Below are positions 34,660 through 41,796 of a stretch of DNA of 64,000 bases, one piece after another. This stretch comes from Saccharopolyspora soli. Its GTDB lineage: Bacteria > Actinomycetota > Actinomycetes > Mycobacteriales > Pseudonocardiaceae. The position numbers were made by a program, and so were the translations under genes. How positions within the stretch are numbered: position 1 is the stretch's first letter; the number at the start of each line of letters is the position of its first letter. The notes beneath the pieces are model-generated. The model worked only from the letters and a program-made list of their open reading frames with translations. It had not been told where the DNA came from and ran no database searches. The DNA lies in assembly GCF_022678645.1 (NCBI RefSeq), contig NZ_JALBWV010000005.1, forward strand, positions 62,001 to 126,000, read 5' to 3'.

Positions 34660-35541
34660 GTGGAATTGCGGCATCTGGTCTCGTTCCTCGCGATCGCCGA
34701 TGAACTGCACTTCGGCCGGGCGGCCGCACGGCTGCACCTGGCCCAGTCGTCGTTGAGCCAGCACCTGAGGCGGCTCGAACGCTCGGTCGGGGTGACGCTG
34801 GTCGCCCGGAACTCGCACGAGGTCCGCCTCACCCCTGCCGGGGACACCTTCCGCGAGTTCGCCAGGGACATCGTGGCCAGGGCGGACCTCGCCGGACAGG
34901 CCGCCCGCGCGGCCGCCGCCGGGCGGTCCGGCACGGTCCGGGTCGGCTACAACTTCCCCGCCGGACAACGGATCCTGCCCGCCACGCTGGCCGCGCTGAG
35001 CAGCCGCCACCCGGCGATCGACGTGACCATGTCCGAGATGCGGACCGGACCGCAGCTCGCGGCGCTGGCCGATGGTCGGCTGGACGTCGCGATGGTCTAC
35101 GGCAAACCGGCAGCCGCCGACTTCACAAGCCGCCTGCTGCTGCGCGTACCGCTGGTCGCCGTGGTGGGCCAGGAACACCACTGGGCCGGACTCGACCGGG
35201 TGCCCTTCCGCGAGCTCGCCGGAGAACCCTGCGTGCTGTTCAACCGGGCGCAGTCCTCGGCGATGTACGACACCATCTTCTCCGCAGCGCGGACCAGCGG
35301 GATCCAGCTCACCGTAACCGCGAAGGTCGACGACCCCGGTGCTACCGCAATTCTCGCCGCGATCAAGCCGGTGGTCGGCTTGGCGTCGGCGCTGCGAGGC
35401 CAGCTCACCGACATCCGCACCACCACCGTCCCGCTGATCGATCCGGTTCCCATCCTCGATCTCCACGCCGTCTGGCGCACCGAGCACGGCCCGCTGGTGG
35501 ACGCGTTCCTGGACTGCCTTCCCCCCGGAGTCGAGGAGTGA
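34660..35541 (+). CDS. LysR-family transcriptional regulator
   Basis: This is a 293-residue regulator. The GTG start at 34660 follows GAGGAGGAGG. The N-terminal winged helix is canonical: MELRHLVSFLAIADELHFGR, AAARLHLAQSSLSQHLRRLE, LVARNSHEVRLTPAGDTF. The effector domain follows (VRVGYNFPAGQRILPATLAA, RLDVAMVYGKPAA). LysR genes usually face their target, but both neighbours are in unrelated orientations: the glycerophosphodiesterase is upstream on the same strand and the Ugp-like operon converges from the right. Its targets are not evident. Confidence 0.92.
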   Translation: MELRHLVSFLAIADELHFGRAAARLHLAQSSLSQHLRRLERSVGVTLVARNSHEVRLTPAGDTFREFARDIVARADLAGQAARAAAAGRSGTVRVGYNFPAGQRILPATLAALSSRHPAIDVTMSEMRTGPQLAALADGRLDVAMVYGKPAAADFTSRLLLRVPLVAVVGQEHHWAGLDRVPFRELAGEPCVLFNRAQSSAMYDTIFSAARTSGIQLTVTAKVDDPGATAILAAIKPVVGLASALRGQLTDIRTTTVPLIDPVPILDLHAVWRTEHGPLVDAFLDCLPPGVEE

Positions 35542-35603
35542 GGGTTCGTGACCGGTAGCCGTTGCCGTGCAGTGCTTTCAGCGGTGTTGGCACAGCTTCG
35601 ACC

Positions 35604-36452
35604 TCACTTCAGGCCGGATCGCACGAACGCGTTCACGATGTGCCGTTGCAGCACCAGGTAGAGCGCGAACACCGGCAGGCAAGTCAGTCCAGCGGTGGCC
35701 ATCAGCGGTCCCCACTCGTTGCCCTCGGTGCCGAGGAAGCTGCGCAGGCCCAGCTGCACCACCGCGTTGCTGCGCTGAAGCACCATCGCTGGCCAGAAGT
35801 ACTCGTTCCACGCCGTGATGGCCAGCAGGATGCCCAGCGCGGCCAGCACCGGGCGCAGTGCTGGCACCACGACCGTCCACAAGGTGCTCCAGGACGACCG
35901 GCCGTCCATCCGGGCGGCGTCGAGCAGTTCCTTGGGGAAGCTCTTGAGATGCTCGCGCAGCAGCAGCACGCCCAACGCCGAGCACAGCGTCGGGATGATC
36001 ACGCCAGCCAGCGTCTCCAGCAACCCCAGTCGGGACAGCAACACGTAGTTGGGCAGCATGGTCGCCTGGAACGGCACCAGCCAGGTGCCCACGAACATCA
36101 GGTGCAGCAACCGCTGGAACGGGAACGACCAGGCCGCGAAGGCGTAGGCGGCCAGCAGCGCGATCAGCAACTGCCCCGATGCGCTGAGCACCGCCACGAT
36201 CCCGGTGTTCAGCAGCATCCCGGTGAGGTCGATCTTGCTGAGCGCCTCGGTGTAGTTGCCGGTGGACAGCGGCCACGGCAGCACCGACAGCTGGTAGACA
36301 TCTCCGGGCGCGCGCAACGACGTGGCGTAGAGCCAGTAGATCGGGAATGCGCAGAACAAGCCGAGCGCCCCCAGGGCGAGGTGGCCCAGGATCCGCTGTG
36401 CCGGACTGCGCGCGCCGACCGCATAGCCGTTCCCACTGCGCTCAGTCGTCAT
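35604..36452 (-). CDS. ABC transporter permease, UgpE/MalG-like
   Basis: This is a 282-residue CUT1-type permease with six hydrophobic helices. The first helix is HLALGALGLFCAFPIYWLYA, the EAA loop ELLDAARMDGRSSWSTLWTV, and the C-terminus FALYLVLQRHIVNAFVRSGLK. It overlaps the end of the partner permease gene by 11 bp. In the family UgpE imports sn-glycerol-3-phosphate with UgpA, UgpB and UgpC; the assignment here rests on context (phosphoesterase in the operon, PHO-box-like sites), not on sequence alone. Confidence 0.87.
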   Translation of the reverse strand: MTTERSGNGYAVGARSPAQRILGHLALGALGLFCAFPIYWLYATSLRAPGDVYQLSVLPWPLSTGNYTEALSKIDLTGMLLNTGIVAVLSASGQLLIALLAAYAFAAWSFPFQRLLHLMFVGTWLVPFQATMLPNYVLLSRLGLLETLAGVIIPTLCSALGVLLLREHLKSFPKELLDAARMDGRSSWSTLWTVVVPALRPVLAALGILLAITAWNEYFWPAMVLQRSNAVVQLGLRSFLGTEGNEWGPLMATAGLTCLPVFALYLVLQRHIVNAFVRSGLK

Positions 36453-37389
36453 GGTGGCTCAACCGATCCGCCAGGCTCGCCAGCAACGCGGCGAGCACGA
36501 TGAACCCCAGGAAGAAGATGACCCCGGCCGCAGCGGCCAACCCGGCGTCGTGGCTGCGGAACCCGTACTCCCACAGCAGGTAGTAGAGGTTCGTGGTGGA
36601 ACCGGCGGGACCACCCTGGGTGAGCGTGTCGACCAGCGGGAACGTCCACTGCGCGGACAGCAGCACCGTCATCAGCACCAGGAAGGCCAGCGTGGGTGAC
36701 AGCAGCGGCAGCGTCACCCACCGCGTGATCTGGCCCTTCGACGCCCCGTCGACCTGAGCCGCCGCCGCGTAGTCCGGGTCGATGCCGGTCAGTCCGGCGG
36801 AGACGACGAGCGCGGCGAACCCGACCACGTGCCACCCGGTGATCACGATTATCACCAGCTGCGCGGTTCCGGTGGTGTTGATCCAGTTCAACTCGCTGCC
36901 GAGCAGCCGGTTGACCACCCCGGAGGTCGGGTCGAGCAGCCACTGCCAGACCGCGGCCCCGGCGACCGGTGCGACGAGCATCGGCGCGAACACCAGGCCG
37001 CGGTAGACGGCCGCTGCCCGGCCGCGCACCCGACGGGTCAGCAGCCCCACGACGACCGGGATCAGCACGGTGAACGGCAGCATGCCCGCGATCACCACGA
37101 GCGTGCGCAGCACCGACTCGCCCAGCTCCGGCGTGGTCAGCAGACGGCCGTAGTTCGCGAACCCGACCTCCCGCATGGGCGAGGTCGGCACCAGGTTCCA
37201 CGAGTGCAACGACAGGTAGAACGTCTGCGCCAGCGGTCGGTAGGTCCACACGACGAGCAGCGCGACGGCGGGTGTCAGGTACAGGTACGGCGGCGCGATC
37301 CGCCGCACCGCGCGCCAAGCCGACCGGCGGGCGGCGGGCGCCGTGCCCGCCGCCCTCGGCAGCGGGACCTCCACGAAAGTCCCGGTCAC
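36442..37389 (-). CDS. ABC transporter permease, UgpA/MalF-like
   Basis: This is a 315-residue permease. The GTG at 37389 overlaps the phosphoesterase stop (GTGA). Helix 1 is APPYLYLTPAVALLVVWTYR, followed by LAQTFYLSLHSWNLVPTSPM, as in UgpA. The EAA loop is DYAAAAQVDGASKGQITRWV, then TLPLLSPTLAF. The segment TQGGPAGSTTNLYYLLWEYG is typical of UgpA/MalF proteins. It forms the channel with the downstream permease. Confidence 0.88.
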   Translation of the reverse strand: MTGTFVEVPLPRAAGTAPAARRSAWRAVRRIAPPYLYLTPAVALLVVWTYRPLAQTFYLSLHSWNLVPTSPMREVGFANYGRLLTTPELGESVLRTLVVIAGMLPFTVLIPVVVGLLTRRVRGRAAAVYRGLVFAPMLVAPVAGAAVWQWLLDPTSGVVNRLLGSELNWINTTGTAQLVIIVITGWHVVGFAALVVSAGLTGIDPDYAAAAQVDGASKGQITRWVTLPLLSPTLAFLVLMTVLLSAQWTFPLVDTLTQGGPAGSTTNLYYLLWEYGFRSHDAGLAAAAGVIFFLGFIVLAALLASLADRLSHHDD

Positions 37390-38234
37390 CAGACCCCCAC
37401 CACCTCGTGCACCATCCGCAGCCGTTCGGCCGCGTCCACGTCGTAGACCTGGTCGGCGGTGGACAACGGGACCGCGGTGGCCACGATCTGGTCGCCGAAC
37501 ACGTCTATCCGGCTGAACCCGGCGTCCGCCGCGGCACGCAGGCGGCCCCGAGGTGGGACCGCGGCCACGCCGTAGGCCAGGGCCGGGCCCACCCAGACCG
37601 GGATCCCGGCCAGCGCACCGCAGCCGGCGTGGTGTGCGTGCCCGCTCACGATCAGCCGCACGTCGGTGTCCTTGAGCACCTCGGCCAGCCGGTCCGCGCC
37701 GCGCAGCCGGAGCAGGTGCACGGTCGGCACCGGCGAGGGCAGCGGCGGGTGGTGGCTGACCAGGACGGTGCCTCGCGGCGCCGGGGTGTCCAGCACCCCG
37801 GCCAGCCAGTCCAGTTGCGCGGCCGACAGATGGCCTTCGTGCCGACCGGGTTCGCTGCTGTCCAACGCCACGATGCGAAGTCCGTCCACAGTGCACACCG
37901 AATCGCAGTCGGCCGTCGAGGGTTGCTCGTCGAGCAGCTCAGCGCGGAATGCCCCGCGCTCGTCGTGGTTTCCCATCGCATAGCTGATCTCGGCACCGAG
38001 CCGACGCGCGGCTGGTTCCACTACGCCGCGCAGCCGCCGGTAGGCGGCCGCAGCGCCGTTGTCGGCAAGATCGCCGGTGAGCAGCAGCGCCGCCACATCG
38101 GTCCCGGAGTTCTCGACCATCGCCACGGCGGTGGTCAGGTTCGCCGTGGTATCGACGACGCCGTGCATCAGACCGTCCGCCGGTCGGAGGTGCGTGTCGC
38201 TGAGCTGGATGAGCGTGAGATCCGGAGCGGTCAC
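37386..38234 (-). CDS. Calcineurin-like metallophosphoesterase in the transporter operon
   Basis: This is a 282-residue cytoplasmic phosphodiesterase of the CpdA/GpdQ class. All metal-binding blocks are readable: LSDTHLRP, LTGDLADNG, YAMGNHDERG, VLVSHHPPLP and VSGHAHHAGCG. The GTG at 38234 overlaps the binding-protein stop (GTGA). GpdQ-like enzymes split glycerophosphodiesters, so it could process a diester imported by the operon's transporter into glycerol-3-phosphate. A cyclic-nucleotide phosphodiesterase is the alternative; its place inside the operon favours the former. Confidence 0.87.
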   Translation of the reverse strand: MTAPDLTLIQLSDTHLRPADGLMHGVVDTTANLTTAVAMVENSGTDVAALLLTGDLADNGAAAAYRRLRGVVEPAARRLGAEISYAMGNHDERGAFRAELLDEQPSTADCDSVCTVDGLRIVALDSSEPGRHEGHLSAAQLDWLAGVLDTPAPRGTVLVSHHPPLPSPVPTVHLLRLRGADRLAEVLKDTDVRLIVSGHAHHAGCGALAGIPVWVGPALAYGVAAVPPRGRLRAAADAGFSRIDVFGDQIVATAVPLSTADQVYDVDAAERLRMVHEVVGVW

Positions 38235-39592
38235 CGGCCACCGCCCGGCAGCAGCTTGGACACCTCGGCCTGCTTGCCCCGCAGCGTGGCGGCCGCCTCC
38301 GCGCCTTGGAACACCGCGCTCTCGACGGCCTCCATCATGCCGTCGCGGATCTGCAGGTAGCTGGCGCCGGGCATGGAAACCCACGGCTCCATGGTGGCCA
38401 GCTGCGTCAGATTCGGCTTCAGATAAGGATTCCGGTTGGCCCACGCCTGCAGCCCGTTCGGGTCGTCGACCAAACCGGTGCGCAGTGGCAGGTAACCGAT
38501 CTTGCTCGCGATCTTCGTGTATGCCTGCTCGCTCGTCAGGAACTTCATCAGCTCCCAGCTCGCCCGCTGCTTCTCCGGCGACTGGGAGAACACGAACAAC
38601 GCGGCACCCGAGTTGGTCGCCACCGTCGGCTTCCCCTCGAACCCCGGCATCGCGGCCGCTCCCAGCCGCCACTTCCCGCTGGCGCCCTTGAGGAAATTGC
38701 CCTGCATCGCGCTGGATTCGAGGATCATGCCCAACTCGCCGCGGGCGAAGGCTTCCACCGCCTGCGTCTGGGTGCGGTTGGGCATCGCGCCGGTGCGCAC
38801 CATGTCCTGCATGCTCTGCACCGCCTCGACCACCGGAGGCTCCGCGAAGGTGAGGGACCTGCGGTCTTCGGCGATCACCCGGCCGCCGTTGGAGCGCACC
38901 AATGCCTGGAAGCACCAGTCCTTGGCCGCCTTGGTCAGGCAGTCCACGTAGGCGCCGTCCTTGCCGGTGCGCTCCTTGACCGCCAGTGCCGCCTGCCGCA
39001 CGTCGTTCCAGGTCGACAGCGGCTTGGTCGGGTCCAGCCCGGCGGCCGCGAGAAGGTCCTCGTTGACGTAGAGCGTCGGGGTGGAGAAGACGAACGGCAC
39101 GCCGTAGGTCTTGCCGTTCCAGTCGCCGAGCGTCCGCGCGGTGGGGGCGAACGCGTGTTGCGCTCCATCGAAGTTCCGCTGCACCTCGTCCTTGCCGACC
39201 AGGTCGTCCAGCGGCACGGCGCCGAGGTCGTTGACCACGAAGTCCAGGTCGCTGAAGCCGAGTTGCACCACGTCGGGCGGATTTCCCGCGGTGAGCTGGC
39301 TCTGCAGGCTGGGAATGGTGTCCGTGGCCGGGTTCGCGCTGTTGCCCTGCGGCTTCTGCGCGGTCACCGTGATGTTCGGGTGGCTCTTCTGGAACTCGTC
39401 GATCAGCTCGTCGAAGGTGTCGGTCCAGGCACCGGCCTGGCCGAAGTTGTAGCTCTCGAAGACGATGGAGACCTGCTGGTCCGGGGCCAGCTCCGGAACC
39501 CGGCTCACCGCCGTCGGGGTGCTGGTGGTGCCGAGCCCGCAACTCGCGGTGGCCAGCGCGAGGGCCGCCGCCGCGCCCAGGGACTTTCTCAT
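38231..39592 (-). CDS. ABC transporter substrate-binding lipoprotein, UgpB-like (SBP family 1)
   Basis: This is a 453-residue receptor. The N-terminus MRKSLGAAAALALATASCG gives a short signal peptide with the lipidated Cys at residue 18. The mature protein has IVFESYNFGQAGAWTDTF, IDEFQKSHPNITVTAQKP, GNPPDVVQLGFSD and the trailing TVATNSGAALFVFSQSPEKQ typical of the UgpB/MalE group. The ATG at 39592 follows AGGAGA. There are 19 bp to the upstream ATPase gene. A glycerophosphodiester or glycerol-3-phosphate ligand is inferred. Confidence 0.87.
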   Translation of the reverse strand: MRKSLGAAAALALATASCGLGTTSTPTAVSRVPELAPDQQVSIVFESYNFGQAGAWTDTFDELIDEFQKSHPNITVTAQKPQGNSANPATDTIPSLQSQLTAGNPPDVVQLGFSDLDFVVNDLGAVPLDDLVGKDEVQRNFDGAQHAFAPTARTLGDWNGKTYGVPFVFSTPTLYVNEDLLAAAGLDPTKPLSTWNDVRQAALAVKERTGKDGAYVDCLTKAAKDWCFQALVRSNGGRVIAEDRRSLTFAEPPVVEAVQSMQDMVRTGAMPNRTQTQAVEAFARGELGMILESSAMQGNFLKGASGKWRLGAAAMPGFEGKPTVATNSGAALFVFSQSPEKQRASWELMKFLTSEQAYTKIASKIGYLPLRTGLVDDPNGLQAWANRNPYLKPNLTQLATMEPWVSMPGASYLQIRDGMMEAVESAVFQGAEAAATLRGKQAEVSKLLPGGGR

Positions 39593-39611
39593 CGGATTCT
39601 CCTAGTTGGGG

Positions 39612-40712
39612 TCAAACGCCAGCGGTGACGGGTGCGGGCCGCCAGGTCAGCCTGCGGCCGCTGCCGGGATCGAACAGGTGCAGGTGCCGGGCGCGGGTGG
39701 CCAGGTTCACCCGGTCACCGCGTCCGAGGTCGAGCGGGCGGGGCCCGCGCACGCAGATCGGGATCTCACCTGCCGCGCAGTGGACGACTTCCTCGTTGCC
39801 GAGGTTCTCCACCGCGGTCACCACCGCGCGGATGCTGGCTTCCTCCGGCCCGGACGGGTTGAGGTGCTCGGGCCGCACCCCGACCACCACCTCGCGCTGG
39901 GGCAGCTCGCCCTCGATACCCAGGTCGAGCTCGACGTCCGCCGCCCGAGCCGTGAGCCTCCCGCCTTCGGCACGCACGACGGTGCGCAGCAGGTTCATCG
40001 CCGGGGAGCCGAGGAACTGGGCGACGAACACCGAGGCGGGTTCGTCGTAGACCTCCGCCGGGGTACCGACCTGTTCGAGTCTTCCCCCGTTGAGCACCGC
40101 GATCCGGGTCGCCATGGTCATGGCCTCGACCTGATCGTGGGTTACGTAGACCACCGTCGCCGCCAGCCGCCGGTGCAGCGCGGAGATCTCCGCACGGGTG
40201 CCAGCCCGCAGCTTGGCGTCCAAATTGGACAGCGGCTCGTCCATCAGGAAAGCGCCCGGATCCCGCACCAACGCCCGGCCCAACGCGACCCGCTGCCGCT
40301 GGCCACCGGACAGCTCGCGCGGCTTGCGGTCGAGCAGATCCACCAGGTCGAGTTGAGCGGCCACGTCGGCGACCTTCGCGCGGACATCGGCACGGCGCCA
40401 ACGCCGGGCCCGCAACGGGAAGCCGATGTTGCGGGCCACGGACAGGTGCGGGTAGAGCGCGTAGCTCTGGAAGACCATGGCGAGGTCGCGCTGCTGCGGC
40501 GGGGTGTCGGTGATGTCGGCACCGCCGAGCCGCAGCCGTCCCCCGGTCGGCGGGAGCAGCCCGGCGATCATCCGCAACAGCGTGGACTTGCCGCAACCGC
40601 TCGGGCCCAGCAGCACCAGGAACTCCCCGTCAGCGATGTCCAGCCAGACATCGTCCACGGCGGTGACCGACCCGAACCGGCGGCTCAACCCCTGCACTTC
40701 AATGCGGCTCAC
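39612..40712 (-). CDS. ugpC: ABC transporter ATP-binding protein, UgpC/MsmK family
   Basis: This is a 366-residue ATPase with the C-terminal TOBE/regulatory domain of the MalK/UgpC group. Walker A is GPSGCGKST (~residue 37), then the Q-loop VFQSYALYPHLSVA, signature LSGGQRQRVALGRALVRDPG, Walker B FLMDEPLSNLDAKLR, H-loop YVTHDQVEAMTMATRI. The C-terminal segment has VVGVRPEHLNPSG, the MalK-type motif. GTG at 40712 begins MSRIEVQGLSRRFGSV. It is the first gene of the operon, 60 bp downstream of a PHO-box-like repeat. It might also energise the ATPase-less sugar system at 19.8-22.9 kb (inference). Confidence 0.9.
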   Translation of the reverse strand: MSRIEVQGLSRRFGSVTAVDDVWLDIADGEFLVLLGPSGCGKSTLLRMIAGLLPPTGGRLRLGGADITDTPPQQRDLAMVFQSYALYPHLSVARNIGFPLRARRWRRADVRAKVADVAAQLDLVDLLDRKPRELSGGQRQRVALGRALVRDPGAFLMDEPLSNLDAKLRAGTRAEISALHRRLAATVVYVTHDQVEAMTMATRIAVLNGGRLEQVGTPAEVYDEPASVFVAQFLGSPAMNLLRTVVRAEGGRLTARAADVELDLGIEGELPQREVVVGVRPEHLNPSGPEEASIRAVVTAVENLGNEEVVHCAAGEIPICVRGPRPLDLGRGDRVNLATRARHLHLFDPGSGRRLTWRPAPVTAGV

Positions 40713-40769
40713 TGCGCACCTCTCGCCCTTCCCGACGGATTCCCGCCGAACCGGGCCAAGTGCAACAGC

Positions 40770-40802
40770 GATCCGTATACGCCGGGTGAACCACGGCTAC
40801 CA
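40770..40802 (-). promoter_or_regulatory. PHO-box-like repeats upstream of ugpC
   Basis: On the minus strand three consecutive 11-nt units read TGGTAGCCGTG, GTTCACCCGGC and GTATACGGATC. The middle one fits the actinobacterial unit GKTCAYYYRS exactly; the outer two are degenerate. It ends about 57 bp before the ugpC GTG. Control by PhoP would fit a glycerol-phosphate scavenging system. Confidence 0.5.
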
Positions 40803-40924
40803 CGCACCGCGAGCGATCCCGCGTAAACCCCGTCGACCAGCGAAAAGCACGGCTGCCAGCACGCCGGAGCGATCGCTGACGATCGGAAAACGCGATCAAC
40901 CGAGAGCGTTCACCGCTAGCCGGA

Positions 40925-41392
40925 TCAGCTCGGCTGCCGATTCGGCTCCTCGCTGGAGTCCGCGCTACCGCCAAGCGGGCCGCTGCGGAGGATTCGGCGG
41001 GCGTTGACGAGCAAGGAATCGCTCCATCCATCAGGCGGGGTGGCGTGCAGCCGCAGCAGACTCCACAACTGGTCCGCGGTCAGATGTCGGCCACCATTGG
41101 CGAGCGCCCAGAACGCCACGCCCACCCCGAGAGCAGTGTAGGCGCCCCAGATCGCGACGGATGGCACCAGCAGCTCTGCCCTCAAGACGGCCAGCGTTAC
41201 CGCGCCGACGGCGATCACGCCGAGTGCGGTGATGCCGAGGCCGATCCGGGTCAGGCGGCGGGCGACGAGGAAGCTGCGGGCGGCCCGCAGCATCTCCGCA
41301 TCAAGATCGCACTCGATGACGGTTGAGGTGCTCGTGATCGGGGCGGGTTCGGGATGGTTGTCGCAGTCCGGTGCTGTCCGTGCCTCGTGCAT
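40925..41392 (-). CDS. Small membrane protein of unknown function
   Basis: This is a 155-residue protein. The ATG at 41392 (MHEARTAPDCDNHPEP) is chosen because codons further upstream run into the palindromic repeat. Two transmembrane helices are clear: IGLGITALGVIAVGAVTLAV and VAIWGAYTALGVGVAFWALA. Before them is SFLVARRLTRIG and after them LTADQLWSLLRLHATPPDGW. Both ends are probably cytoplasmic. I do not recognise the family. It is on the same strand as the Ugp-like operon but separated by 212 bp and the PHO-like box. Confidence 0.6.
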   Translation of the reverse strand: MHEARTAPDCDNHPEPAPITSTSTVIECDLDAEMLRAARSFLVARRLTRIGLGITALGVIAVGAVTLAVLRAELLVPSVAIWGAYTALGVGVAFWALANGGRHLTADQLWSLLRLHATPPDGWSDSLLVNARRILRSGPLGGSADSSEEPNRQPS

Positions 41393-41479
41393 ACCGTTGA
41401 TCTTGTCACTGCATGCGCCGCCGACAGATCGGTCCTCCAGCTTTGGAGGGTGCGCGAATTGGCGCGCGTGGTGCAGGGG

Positions 41480-41525
41480 CTCGTGAGTGGATGTGGTCGC
41501 TATGACGGCCATCACCACTCACGAC
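41480..41525. repeat. 46-bp palindromic repeat, copy 3
   Basis: Arms 41480-41499 and 41506-41525 surround a 6-nt loop (CTATGA). The outer arms read CTCGTGAGTGG and CCACTCACGAC. It shares most bases with copy 1, including the inner GGTCG and GGCCAT region. Confidence 0.8.
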
Positions 41526-41796
41526 CCTGTTCTGTATCTCCGCCCGGTTCGCACCCGGACGCGAGATACCGCTTTGGCTCAGCGCCTCGGGCAGCAACTC
41601 CTCGACGCTCGCCGCACCAAGAAGTCGACCTCGGTACGTCATGCCAACACCACCTGCGCGCCACTGCGAAGATCCACCGACTACGTCGTCCACATCAACG
41701 ACGGCAGCCGCCGCATGGGCGGGATGGATGCTCACCGAGCCGATCGGCTGAGCGGATCCCGTGTGATTCCTGATGCGGCAGGGCACCGAATCGCGG
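41526..41796. other. Gap with a possible minus-strand gene remnant
   Basis: No complete gene is supported. A minus-strand frame reads MTYRGRLLGAASVEELLPEA and continues to about NRAEIQNR where it enters the palindromic repeat, so it may be a remnant cut by that element. Family unknown. Confidence 0.25.
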
